Shown here piece by piece: positions 27,169 to 36,491 of a DNA stretch of 64,000 nucleotides. The notes under the pieces were generated by a model. The model was not told the DNA's origin. It did not search any database and saw nothing but the letters and a program-made list of their open reading frames with translations. The position numbers and the translations under genes were made by a program. How positions within the stretch are numbered: the stretch's first letter is position 1; the number at the start of each line of letters is the position of its first letter. The DNA comes from JAJTDS01 sp964202895 (lineage in GTDB: Bacteria > Pseudomonadota > Alphaproteobacteria > Rickettsiales > UBA1997), in NCBI GenBank assembly GCA_964202895.1, contig CAXNJM010000001.1, positions 434,001 through 498,000 of the forward strand, read 5' to 3'.

Positions 27169-28371
27169 ATGACAACACATTATCAACAACCAGATAAAAA
27201 CGGTAAATTTGGCGAATTTGGCGGAAGATTTGTCGCAGAAACATTAATGCCTTCGGTTATCGCTCTAGAAGAGGCTTATTTAAAAATAAAAGATGATGAA
27301 AGCTTTCAAAAAGAGTTTGATTATTATTTAAAAAACTTTGTTGGTAGGCCAAGCCCACTATATCTTGCTAAAAAACTTACTGAGAATTGCAACGGAGCCA
27401 AAATATACCTAAAAAGAGATGAATTAAATCACACAGGATCACATAAAATCAATAATTGCCTAGGGCAAATTTTACTTGCAAAAAGAATGGGTAAAAAAAG
27501 AATAATTGCCGAAACTGGTGCCGGACAACACGGAGTCGCAACAGCAACTGTTTGTGCATTATTCTCGATTCCCTGCACTATTTATATGGGTGCAAAAGAT
27601 ATAGAAAGACAATCGGCAAATGTTTTTCGTATGAAATTACTAGGAGCAGAAGTTAGGTCAGTTGAAAGCGGTTCGAAGAGTTTAAAAAATGCCATCAATG
27701 AAGCGATGAGAGACTGGATAAGCGACCCTGTAAATAGTTACTATTTACTTGGAACAGTAACAGGGCCTCACCCCTACCCAATGATGGTTAGAGATTTTCA
27801 TTCAATAATTGGCAAAGAGGCAAAATCTCAACATTTTGAACTAGAAGGGAAATTACCATCCGCATTAATTGCATGTATTGGCGGTGGCTCTAATGCAATT
27901 GGCTTATTTTATGATTTTATCGACGATCAAGAGGTTAAAATGTATGGGGTTGAAGCTTCTGGAAAAGGAATCAGTAGTGGAGAGCATTCAGCATCAATAA
28001 CCGCAGGCACTATTGGAGTGCTACATGGCAATAAAACTTATTTCTTGCAAAATGAAGACGGGCAAATCAACGATGCCCATTCAATATCAGCAGGGCTCGA
28101 TTATCCTGGTATAGGCCCAGAACATGCTTATTTGCATAGCATAAAAAGAGTCTCTTATGTTGGAGCAACCGACAAAGAGGCATTGGAGTGTTTTAAAATG
28201 CTATGCTTAACCGAAGGCATTATACCTGCATTAGAATCTTGCCACGGAATTTCATTTGGCCTTAAACTTGCATCTAAAATGAAAAAAGAAGAAACAATTA
28301 TCATAAATCTTTCTGGCAGAGGAGATAAAGACATCAATACCGTTGCCAAAGCATTGAATTTTAGCTTATAA
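27169..28371 (+). CDS. trpB: Tryptophan synthase beta chain
   Basis: TrpB condenses indole with serine to tryptophan. The 400-residue protein is a TrpB1-type enzyme: FGGRFVAETLMP, HTGSHKINNCLGQ with the PLP lysine K93, the ETGAGQHGVA loop, and the PLP-phosphate loop CIGGGSNAIG. All key residues are present. No trpA or other trp gene is adjacent; the neighbours are a phosphatase (2-bp gap) and a TPR protein (starts on the next base). It may act in indole salvage, or trpA may lie elsewhere. Confidence 0.94.
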   Translation: MTTHYQQPDKNGKFGEFGGRFVAETLMPSVIALEEAYLKIKDDESFQKEFDYYLKNFVGRPSPLYLAKKLTENCNGAKIYLKRDELNHTGSHKINNCLGQILLAKRMGKKRIIAETGAGQHGVATATVCALFSIPCTIYMGAKDIERQSANVFRMKLLGAEVRSVESGSKSLKNAINEAMRDWISDPVNSYYLLGTVTGPHPYPMMVRDFHSIIGKEAKSQHFELEGKLPSALIACIGGGSNAIGLFYDFIDDQEVKMYGVEASGKGISSGEHSASITAGTIGVLHGNKTYFLQNEDGQINDAHSISAGLDYPGIGPEHAYLHSIKRVSYVGATDKEALECFKMLCLTEGIIPALESCHGISFGLKLASKMKKEETIIINLSGRGDKDINTVAKALNFSL

Positions 28372-29367
28372 ATGAAAATAAAAATAAAAACAATCGCAAC
28401 ATTGTTAATATTTCTCATAACTAACAACATTCTGCTAGCAAAAAATTCTAACAGCTTAAGTAAATCCAACAAAATATCAAAATCTAAGCAACCTGCGACA
28501 ATTTTCGAAGATTACGACCTTAATAAAATTAATCTTAATAGCGATGAAATAGCCAAAGAAATAGAAAAAAGCCTATTATTTGACCAAGAATCGTATCAAA
28601 GAATGAATTTCTATAAAAAACCGAATCTTCGCAAGACTGAATTTGAAATTATTTCTGGAGAAAAAAAAGAAAAATTATCAGAAAGTAAAAATCCTGCCAA
28701 CGAGGAAAAATCAAAAAAAGCAGTCGCCGAAGTTATAATTTATGAACCAAAAGAAGATGAATCACTCCTGAGGGAACAGGAAAAGTTTGCTTATAATGCC
28801 AGTTTAATTGGTCAATATGAAGTTGCGATTGAATTATATAAAAAAATATTACAAAAAGAACCGAAAAACAATCAAGTTAAGTTTGCATTAGCTGTTGCTT
28901 ACCAAAATATCAAACAATTTCGTCAGGCAAAAACAATATATTACCAGCTTTTAAAAGAAAACCTTGAGAATAATCAAGAAATTATCAGCAACTTATTATC
29001 CATTTTAATCGAAGAAAACCCGCATGATGCCGTGTATATTATATCTCGCCTTACCGTTCAAAACCCTAAGTCAGCACAAATAATAGCGCAAGCTGGAATT
29101 GCATTTGAAAAATTAAACGACTATCAAAATTCAATCGATTTTTTAAAAAAAGCTATTGCAATTGATAGCGAAAAAATAGATTACCAATATAATCTAGCAA
29201 TTATTTACGATAAATCTAACGATTACGAGAATGCAATAAACTTGTATTCTCAAGTTATTAATAGTTTAAAAAGTAGCAATAACGATAACTTTTCAATCGA
29301 ACAAATTAAAAAAAGAATTGAAGTTTTAAAAGAAGATTATCAAAATAAAAAAGATAATCTAAATTAA
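28372..29367 (+). CDS. Exported tetratricopeptide-repeat protein
   Basis: The 331-residue protein begins with an apparent signal peptide (ATLLIFLITNNILLA). The N-terminal ~130 residues are low-complexity and charged. From ~140 there are TPR-like helix pairs: FAYNASLIGQYEVAIELYKK, FALAVAYQNIKQFRQAK, AGIAFEKLNDYQNSIDFLKK and YNLAIIYDKSNDYENAINLY. TPR arrays bind other proteins; the partner is not known. Its ATG follows the trpB stop codon directly, so the two are probably cotranscribed. Confidence 0.75.
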   Translation: MKIKIKTIATLLIFLITNNILLAKNSNSLSKSNKISKSKQPATIFEDYDLNKINLNSDEIAKEIEKSLLFDQESYQRMNFYKKPNLRKTEFEIISGEKKEKLSESKNPANEEKSKKAVAEVIIYEPKEDESLLREQEKFAYNASLIGQYEVAIELYKKILQKEPKNNQVKFALAVAYQNIKQFRQAKTIYYQLLKENLENNQEIISNLLSILIEENPHDAVYIISRLTVQNPKSAQIIAQAGIAFEKLNDYQNSIDFLKKAIAIDSEKIDYQYNLAIIYDKSNDYENAINLYSQVINSLKSSNNDNFSIEQIKKRIEVLKEDYQNKKDNLN

Positions 29368-29455
29368 TATCGTTAATCTAATATCAATAAATAAAAGATA
29401 TAGTTTTATAATTTTTATTTAACAATTCGAGATCATCCTATTCAAAAAATTAAAA

Positions 29456-30091
29456 ATGCCTATTAATCATCAATCATTTCTAATCATCATCTCTTCTCCG
29501 TCAGGTGCTGGAAAATCAACTCTTTGTCAGATGATAACACAAAATGATCCTTCAATAAAATTATCCATATCCGCAACTACAAGAGCCAAAAGAGAGCAAG
29601 AAATCGAGGGCAAGCACTATTTTTTTGTTTCCAAGGAAGAATTTGACAAAATGTCTAAAAATAATGAATTTCTTGAATCGGCAGAAGTTTTTGGAAATCA
29701 TTATGGAACCCCAATTAAAATGGTGCAAGACCAATTAAATAAAGGCCTTGAAGTTTTATTCGATATCGACTGGCAAGGAGCGAGACAAATTAAACAAAGA
29801 TTCGACAAAGATTCAGTGATATCAATATTTATTTTACCGCCATCAATATCCGAACTAAAAAGAAGGCTAACAAAAAGAGCTCAAGATAGCGAAGAGGATG
29901 TAATCAACAGGATGAAAAAATCCTATAATGAAATTAGTCATTTTGATGAATATGATTTAGTTATAATTAACGACGACCTCAACAACACATATCAAAAGAT
30001 CTTTTCTATCATTGAAGCAAAAAGACTTCAAAGATACAATAAAAAAGATTTACAAGATTTTATTAACGACTTTCTTGATAAAAATGCATAA
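29456..30091 (+). CDS. gmk: Guanylate kinase
   Basis: Gmk phosphorylates GMP to GDP. The 211-residue protein has the P-loop SSPSGAGKST (12-21), the GMP-binding TTRAKREQEIEGKHYFFVS region, EVFGNHYGTP, and VLFDIDWQGARQIK. Length and motifs are standard. Its last codons overlap the start of the downstream dedA gene by 8 bp. Confidence 0.95.
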   Translation: MPINHQSFLIIISSPSGAGKSTLCQMITQNDPSIKLSISATTRAKREQEIEGKHYFFVSKEEFDKMSKNNEFLESAEVFGNHYGTPIKMVQDQLNKGLEVLFDIDWQGARQIKQRFDKDSVISIFILPPSISELKRRLTKRAQDSEEDVINRMKKSYNEISHFDEYDLVIINDDLNNTYQKIFSIIEAKRLQRYNKKDLQDFINDFLDKNA

Positions 30092-30713
30092 TTTTATTGA
30101 TTCCATAGTTAGAATTTTAATTGAGTTTATTGATAAAATTGGCTATTTAGGGATATTTCTAGGAATGTTTCTTGAAAGCACCGTAATACCAATTCCAAGC
30201 GAAATAATAATGATACCAGCTGGAATTGCAGCCTCGAATGGCAAGGTAAATTTTTGGCTAGTGAATCTATTTGGAATTTCAGGCAATGTCGCAGGAGCAA
30301 TCTTTAGTTACTATCTAGCAAACTCAATTGGCAGAACCATTATCTTCAGATTTGGGAAATATTTTTTCATTAAACCGATTACAATTATTAAAATGGAAGA
30401 TTTCTTCAATAAATATGGCTCAATATCGGTTTTAATTGGCAGATTATTGCCCGGATTTCGCCATTTTATATCTATTCCTGCTGGAATTTCAAAAATGAAC
30501 TTTAAGAAGTTTTTGCTTTACACAACAATTGGATCATCTATCTGGACAACAATATTAACAGTCTTTGGATTTTTTATCGGCAACAATCAATCTTTGCTAA
30601 AAAAACACTCCCACACAATATTAATTGCCACAATAACAATATCAGCTCTTGTGGCAATTTTATTCTGGGTCAATAAAAGACTAAAAAATTCATTTAAAAA
30701 AATAAAACTTTAA
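30084..30713 (+). CDS. DedA-family membrane protein
   Basis: The 209-residue protein is a DedA (SNARE-associated) family member: GIFLGMFLESTVIPIPSEII near the N-terminus, then a GRLLPGFRHFISIPAGISKM motif and several membrane helices. DedA proteins act in the inner membrane, likely in lipid (undecaprenyl-phosphate) flipping. A longer frame opens at 30012 inside gmk, but the ATG at 30084 starts the conserved sequence and overlaps the gmk stop by only 8 bp, so it is preferred. Confidence 0.88.
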   Translation: MHNFIDSIVRILIEFIDKIGYLGIFLGMFLESTVIPIPSEIIMIPAGIAASNGKVNFWLVNLFGISGNVAGAIFSYYLANSIGRTIIFRFGKYFFIKPITIIKMEDFFNKYGSISVLIGRLLPGFRHFISIPAGISKMNFKKFLLYTTIGSSIWTTILTVFGFFIGNNQSLLKKHSHTILIATITISALVAILFWVNKRLKNSFKKIKL

Positions 30714-30746
30714 TTTTGCTAATTTTAAAACTCAACTAGATACCAA

Positions 30747-32846
30747 TTAGCTAGTCCAGAATCTTGCGAGATCAATTAGATGCTTAACATCATCGCCTTT
30801 AACAAAGTAATCACTTACACCAGATTTTAAAAATTTGTGTATATTTTCTTTTTCTCCGTCTCCGCTATATATTATAACTGGAATCCGACGATTATTATCT
30901 TTAAAATTTATGATACTTTTTATCGCCTCATCGCCATTTATTATGGGCATATTAACATCAGTAATAACTAAATCATAATGTAAATTTTCATCAAAGAGCT
31001 TATCTTGCAACTCTTTGCCGTTAAAAACCTCATCAATTTCAAAACCATATTTTTGTAAGTGTTTTGAAAGAATTATACGGTTCACAGAATCATCGTCGGC
31101 TAATAATATTCTTTTTGGGTAAGAATTTTTGTCTATAATTGAATCAAGGCAATCTGGAACCTTATTAATTAAACTCCATTTTGCAATTGATCTTTCTAAT
31201 AACAAAATTTGTTTTTGATTTTTAATTATAACCTCATCAACCCCTGCACTTATTAATTCTTTTTCGTTTAAACGATTTGCATTATAGACAATTATTGGCA
31301 CTTCATTATTGATTTTTTTAATTCTAACAATTAAATCAAAGATAACATCTTCATTATTCTCAATATTAACAAGCAACAACTCGCAATTACGACTTAACTT
31401 TAATTCAGAAATAAAGGCGGTTTCTTCTTTAAAGAATTTAGCATTAATTTCCAATTCTTTCATTGCATTCTTAAAATGATTAGATTCTTCAAGAAAATCA
31501 ACATTTTCAAAAATCAGAGTGTTTTTTGAAAAATAATCAAATTTTACCCCTTCGTTATTTGGTAAAAATTTATTAATTTCAGCATCTGATAATTTTGGAA
31601 AGCTTAAAATAAACTTTGTAAAATCATTTATCTTTGAATTACATTCAATTTTACCGTCAAAACTTTCCATAGCTTTCTTACAAAAATCTAGCCCCAAGCC
31701 TATGCCATCTTCTTTTCCAGAGGTATAAAATGAATCAAAAATATACTTTATTTTATCTTCAGCTATTCCCGGACCATTATCTTCAACAATTATTTGATTA
31801 TAATTTAATCTACCATTCTCTACTCTATTAAGAGAAATTTTAATAAAACCATCTTTATTTGAATTAAGGTAATAAAGAGCATTTTTTATTAAATTAAAAA
31901 TCATATAAGTGAAAGCGGCTTTATCAGCTTTTACAACGAAATTATTTTTAGTATCGAGTATAATTTTATCTACCTGACCTTCATAATCAAAACCATATTC
32001 TTTTACTGCAGAGGAAATAAGGTCAGAAACAGAAAGAAATTCTAATTTTTTTTGCTTAACCTTTTCTTTCAGATTCGCCAATATCATTTCTATAACTTCG
32101 GAAGCTCTACTGGTGCAACCTAAAATAATATTTAAATTGCTATTAATTTCTTTAATTTCACTTAAGTTAAGTTGCTTCTTTATTGTATTGTCGCTTGCAA
32201 CAATTAAATTTCTAATTCTAGCCGTCAAAAGATTAATTGCATTCAAAGGGTTCCTCATTTCATGAGCAATTCCACCGCCAAAAGATTTCATGTTTCTAAT
32301 TTTAAACTGACTCCTAATTTCAGTTCTATGACAAAGAATTCCACTAAAAATTGCAAATAAGTATATTGGAATATATTTGCCATCAAAGCTTTTAAAGGAG
32401 TCCATTGCAAAACCATTCAAAGGATAAAGAGCAACATTTATCACAGCCGCTAAACTAAACATAGCAATAATTAACAACCAGTGATAAAGTAGCAAAATTG
32501 CAAGATATACCGCCGCCAGATAAGACATCAACCAAACATCAGAAAATTTATTAGCAAACAGCATGTATGTAAAGAACAATGGAATACTAATAAATAACGA
32601 GAAGAAGAAATATATTGGAAACAACTTAACAAGCTTTGCAGATAACTTGTTATAAAAAAGCCAAGGCAAAAACAAAACCGCACAAATCACTCTCAATATA
32701 ATAGATTCATAATGTTGCGGATATAGATATTTCCATACAAAATAATACATTGGGAATCCAACAAAACCGAGAATTCCAACCAAAAATAAATTATTTTGTG
32801 CATATTTAAATATATTAATATATTCTTTTTTTATTTTTTCAATCAT
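30747..32846 (-). CDS. cqsS: CqsS-like hybrid histidine kinase, alpha-hydroxyketone autoinducer sensor
   Basis: The 699-residue protein has the CqsS layout: an N-terminal module of six short membrane helices (LFLVGILGFVGFPMYYFVWK opens it, residues ~15-185), a HisKA domain with the phospho-accepting H195 in GGGIAHEMRNP, an HATPase domain (NLIKNALYYL, EDNGPGIAEDK, GIGLGLDFCKK), a degenerate receiver-like segment (~430-550), and a C-terminal receiver with phospho-acceptor D630 in VITDVNMP. From memory the V. cholerae counterparts are H194 and D618, almost the same positions. ATG at 32846 is chosen over a TTG at 32867. It lies 23 bp downstream of cqsA on the same strand. The expected phosphorelay and response-regulator partners are not in the window. 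Confidence 0.87.
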   Translation of the reverse strand: MIEKIKKEYINIFKYAQNNLFLVGILGFVGFPMYYFVWKYLYPQHYESIILRVICAVLFLPWLFYNKLSAKLVKLFPIYFFFSLFISIPLFFTYMLFANKFSDVWLMSYLAAVYLAILLLYHWLLIIAMFSLAAVINVALYPLNGFAMDSFKSFDGKYIPIYLFAIFSGILCHRTEIRSQFKIRNMKSFGGGIAHEMRNPLNAINLLTARIRNLIVASDNTIKKQLNLSEIKEINSNLNIILGCTSRASEVIEMILANLKEKVKQKKLEFLSVSDLISSAVKEYGFDYEGQVDKIILDTKNNFVVKADKAAFTYMIFNLIKNALYYLNSNKDGFIKISLNRVENGRLNYNQIIVEDNGPGIAEDKIKYIFDSFYTSGKEDGIGLGLDFCKKAMESFDGKIECNSKINDFTKFILSFPKLSDAEINKFLPNNEGVKFDYFSKNTLIFENVDFLEESNHFKNAMKELEINAKFFKEETAFISELKLSRNCELLLVNIENNEDVIFDLIVRIKKINNEVPIIVYNANRLNEKELISAGVDEVIIKNQKQILLLERSIAKWSLINKVPDCLDSIIDKNSYPKRILLADDDSVNRIILSKHLQKYGFEIDEVFNGKELQDKLFDENLHYDLVITDVNMPIINGDEAIKSIINFKDNNRRIPVIIYSGDGEKENIHKFLKSGVSDYFVKGDDVKHLIDLARFWTS

Positions 32847-32869
32847 ATATATTGTTCTTTTAATCAAAA

Positions 32870-34024
32870 TTACACAATAAAAATATTTTTGTCTTTAATT
32901 TCTTTAAAAGATTTCACGATATAATTCAATGTATCAAAAGACATCTTGCTGTTAACTGAGAGCCTAATTAGTGCCCTATTTTTTGGAGTCGCAGGAGAAC
33001 AAAAAACAGAACCAAAGATGTTTCTTTCTTCTAATGCATCTCGCAAAGTTTCTGTATCTTCTTCGCTTCCTGATTCAACAGAAACAATATGAGATTGGCT
33101 CTGAACTTTATAACCCATAGCACTCAATTCAGCCCTCAAGAAAGCAGACTTTTCTATCAATGCTTCTCTTAAATCATCAGAATCCTTAATTACTTCCAAC
33201 GTAGCTCTCAGACCAGCAATTTCATAATCAAGGAGAGTAGAACTAAAAATTGCAGGATAAGATATGTAAGGAAAATATCCCGCAAATCTTTTGGAGCAAG
33301 TAATTAAGCCCGCTCTTCCTGCAAATGCTTTAGCTAGACTAAGAGTTATAAAATCAACCTGATTAGTCAAACCAAGCTCCTTAACCAAGCCAGAGCCCTT
33401 ATAACCGTGGGTTCCCACCGAATGAGATTCATCAACAACATAAACACATTTATATTGTTGCGATAATTTCGCAATTTCTGCTATTGGAGCAATATCGCCA
33501 ATTGTGCTATATAAGGAATCGATTAAAATAATTCCCGGACCATTCTTTTTTAGCATTTTCTCTAAATGATAGATATTATTATGCAAAAAAGGTACGGGCT
33601 TTGCTCCTGCGATTTTTATCCCTTCCCATAGCGACATATGGGCAAAGAAATCTATATATACCGGCATATCTTTTTCGGCTATAGCCTGCAATAATCCAAC
33701 ATTGGCAGCCCAACCAGACTGACATAATATCGAAGATTCATAACCTAAATATTCTGACATCTCTTCTTCAAAACAACCTTTTAGGCTATTTTCAGTTAAA
33801 AAAACTGCTGACATAACGATTTTATCATGCTGACTTTTTATTTCTTTCTCTTGAGCAGAAAGAATCTTTGAGTGATTAGCAATTGCCAAATAATCATTGC
33901 TCGTTAGAACTATAGAATCATTCTTGGTATTTCTACCAATCACTAAGTGTTTTTTATTTTTTCTAACTTCTATAATATTTTTATAAAAGTCATTAACTTT
34001 TTTTATTAGAAAATCACAATACAT
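32870..34024 (-). CDS. cqsA: CqsA/LqsA-like alpha-hydroxyketone autoinducer synthase
   Basis: The 384-residue PLP enzyme is an alpha-oxoamine synthase of the CqsA/LqsA branch rather than ALA synthase or KBL. The PLP lysine is K232 in SLAKAFAGRAG, close to K236 that I recall for Vibrio CqsA. VYVDESHSVGTHGYKGSGLV holds the cofactor aspartate and histidine, and LCQSGWAANVGLLQA is the CqsA form of the substrate region. The enzyme makes CAI-1 or LAI-1-type signals from an acyl-CoA and an amino acid. Being directly upstream of the matching sensor makes the assignment firm. About 500 bp of noncoding sequence lies upstream. Confidence 0.9.
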   Translation of the reverse strand: MYCDFLIKKVNDFYKNIIEVRKNKKHLVIGRNTKNDSIVLTSNDYLAIANHSKILSAQEKEIKSQHDKIVMSAVFLTENSLKGCFEEEMSEYLGYESSILCQSGWAANVGLLQAIAEKDMPVYIDFFAHMSLWEGIKIAGAKPVPFLHNNIYHLEKMLKKNGPGIILIDSLYSTIGDIAPIAEIAKLSQQYKCVYVVDESHSVGTHGYKGSGLVKELGLTNQVDFITLSLAKAFAGRAGLITCSKRFAGYFPYISYPAIFSSTLLDYEIAGLRATLEVIKDSDDLREALIEKSAFLRAELSAMGYKVQSQSHIVSVESGSEEDTETLRDALEERNIFGSVFCSPATPKNRALIRLSVNSKMSFDTLNYIVKSFKEIKDKNIFIV

Positions 34025-34550
34025 TATTCAGTTTTGAACATTAAAATTAATAATTATTTTAATGCAGTTAGCAATATTTTGGGAAAGCAAACCTAGAATT
34101 AAAATTTGTTGCATAATCTAGTTGCTTTGCGGATGATGTTTTAGCAATTAAGCAACTATAATTTGTCAATCAATCAAATATTGTTAATAGCAATCAACAA
34201 TACAATTTTTATTAGATAATAATTTATTTAACGATTTATATGCTTCAAAATGAAACATGACATAGAATTGAGCATTATAAATTAAGTAATTGTCAATTTG
34301 CTAAAAATAAGTTAGATGAAATTTAAGAGCACTTAAAAGTTAATTATTTTTGTAAAATCACCGCAATTAAGATACATACAAGACAATGTTTATCAAGTAC
34401 TTTTTTAAAAAGTAAGCTAGATTTATTTTTACAAACTCAAATTGATCATAAAAATACTATAATTTTATTGACTTATTAACTATATAATACTAAATTTTTA
34501 TTTCTTAATATTAATTTTATTATAATAATTAAACATTATCAATACAAACC
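34025..34550. other. Noncoding A+T-rich gap upstream of cqsA
   Basis: About 525 bp without an open frame that I can support. It must hold the cqsA promoter on the minus strand and any control element, but I could not fix a convincing -35/-10 pair, operator or small RNA by eye. No palindromic element of the common family is present. Confidence 0.5.
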
Positions 34551-35484
34551 ATGAAATCTAATAATTTACAAAACAATAATTCATCTTATCCACAACAAGA
34601 TTTTAACGAATTTTTGCGATATTTTATCGATATATAGCGATCCATCTTTTTTTTCCATTCCCATAAATAGAACACAGTATGTTGATGGTCAGGGTAGAAA
34701 AAATGACAAAGCAATAAAATTTAATGATACATTTACCATTAGTCAAAAAGAATTTAAACTCACCGACATCATTATGCACGGCGGAGAGAGTTTGGAGAGT
34801 GAGCATTATTATACAATTTCGAAAAGAGAAATCGAACTCACTAACGGGCAAAAACATTCAGTTTTTTTGCAACATGACGATGACAAAACTATATGTTTTA
34901 TGAAGTTTGGGAATGAAATACAATTCATAGATATTAAAGATGTCGAGAGTGAATTAAAGACTTACAACGAATCTCTTGAACTTTCTGAAAATAGTAGTTT
35001 TAAATTTGCAACACTTGCAGATATAAAAGAAAGCCAAGAAATTGAGAAGAATTTTGCTAATATCATCTATCAAAAAGAGATTCCCTCCTCTGAGATAAAT
35101 AACATATATAAAGGTTTAAAAAACTACGGAAATAGCTGTTATATTAACTCATTTCTTGCCGTTGTTGCAGTAATGAATGACGGTAGCGAAAAGGCATCTT
35201 TGCTAGCAAAGTTAAAAGAAAAAGGCATAGAATTGGCTGATAATAAATTTTCTAGCGATAAAGGCATAGAAAATGCAATCAATGGCATAAGGCCAGAAGA
35301 GCTACAAGAACTAGACAATGACTGTCCGCCTTTATCTAAACTTGGCGATGAAGATACAAACCCGATCAACGAAATAAAAGTTCAGCCCCCAAAAGAATCG
35401 TTTAAATTTAATAATAAACTAGACGCAATATCTCAGCGTCAAACTTCTAATCAAATTAAATCAATCAAGCTTCAGCGACAGTAA
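34551..35484 (+). pseudogene. Ubiquitin-specific-protease-like protein, frameshifted, with permuted motif order
   Basis: An ATG at 34551 opens a 28-residue frame ending at TAG near 34635. The neighbouring frame carries on (SDPSFFSIPINRTQYVDGQG) through to 35484. It holds a sequence like the histidine box of USP/C19 deubiquitinases (LTDIIMHGGESLESEHYYT, around 34750-34815) and, ~110 codons later, GLKNYGNSCYINSFL, a close match to the USP cysteine box GLxNxGNTCYxNS, with the Cys codon at 35137-35139. In normal USPs the Cys box comes first. This could be the end of one domain fused to the start of another, or a permutation. No second His box follows, so activity is doubtful. A 236-residue frame from ATG 34774 may still be expressed. 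Confidence 0.55.
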
Positions 35485-35643
35485 TTCAGCCTTCATGCCT
35501 TACTAAAAAAAATAATTTTTTTGCAAACCCTTTTTCTAGCTGTAGAGGCAATTAATTTAACTGCTTTTTAAAATATATTACTTATATTTTAAAAACTTTC
35601 TGCATAATTAGAAATTATTAATATTTAATCAACATTTCTAAAT

Positions 35644-36348
35644 ATGCAGAATATGGGCTTTTTTCCGCAAATTATAACTTCTTCGAATCGCAGAACCATT
35701 GCTATTCAGGTTTACCAAGATTGTACTGTAAAAATTAGAGTGCCTGCAGGCTTATCGCAACAAAAAATCAATGATATTATCACAAAAAAAGAGGGCTGGA
35801 TAAATAAGAAGATTCAACATTTTCAACAAAATCAAAAAGAAGCAACAAGCAAAAAAGAATATATCGATGGAGAGGTTTTTTATTATCTCGGCAAGCCTTG
35901 CAAAATAAGGATCAATGAAGTGAATAAAAAAAACTCAATTGAATTTAATGAAAGCATAATTATTATCAACAAAACCCCGAGAAGAAAGACAAAAAACATT
36001 CTTGCCAAATGGTTTTTAAACCTTGCTAAACAAACTTTTACATCAAGATTAAAAATTAATTTTGAGATTTTTTCAAAGCAATATCAATTTCCCTTCCCGA
36101 CATTGCAAATCAAAAAAATGAAATCAAGATGGGGCTCTATGTCAAGCAGAGGTAATATGGTTTTAAATAAAAAATTAATTCACACTCCAATTGAATGTAT
36201 CGATTATGTAATAATGCATGAACTTTGCCACTTAAAGCACAAAAATCACGGCAAAAGATTTCACAAACTTCAGGAAAAATTTACTCCAAACTGCAAAGAA
36301 ATTAAAAAAAGACTCAAAGAATTCAATAGCGAAATTAGCTCTTTGTGA
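35644..36348 (+). CDS. YgjP-like metal-dependent hydrolase (DUF45/WLM group)
   Basis: The 234-residue protein has VIMHELCHLKHKNHGKRFHKL near the C-terminus, an HExxH zinc motif with a third histidine in NHGKRFH. KMKSRWGSMSSRGN is the family's other hallmark. The family (YgjP, DUF45, SprT-like) is predicted to contain metallopeptidases; in restriction or phage-defence loci it sometimes accompanies type I enzymes, but none is near here. It is monocistronic. Confidence 0.83.
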   Translation: MQNMGFFPQIITSSNRRTIAIQVYQDCTVKIRVPAGLSQQKINDIITKKEGWINKKIQHFQQNQKEATSKKEYIDGEVFYYLGKPCKIRINEVNKKNSIEFNESIIIINKTPRRKTKNILAKWFLNLAKQTFTSRLKINFEIFSKQYQFPFPTLQIKKMKSRWGSMSSRGNMVLNKKLIHTPIECIDYVIMHELCHLKHKNHGKRFHKLQEKFTPNCKEIKKRLKEFNSEISSL

Positions 36349-36491
36349 ATTTTAATTAATACTTCAAAAACGAATAATTAATTTAAAAAAATTTTGAAAA
36401 ATTTACAATTGCAAGTCTAATCTATCAAAATATGACACATTTTTAAAAATCTTTCAATTTAAAAAATTCCTCTCTTATCAAAATAAGAAGA

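Noticed and set aside
30012..30083. Longer DedA start inside gmk
   Set aside because: The extra residues are unconserved-looking Lys/Ile sequence from gmk in another frame; ATG 30084 starts the family sequence.
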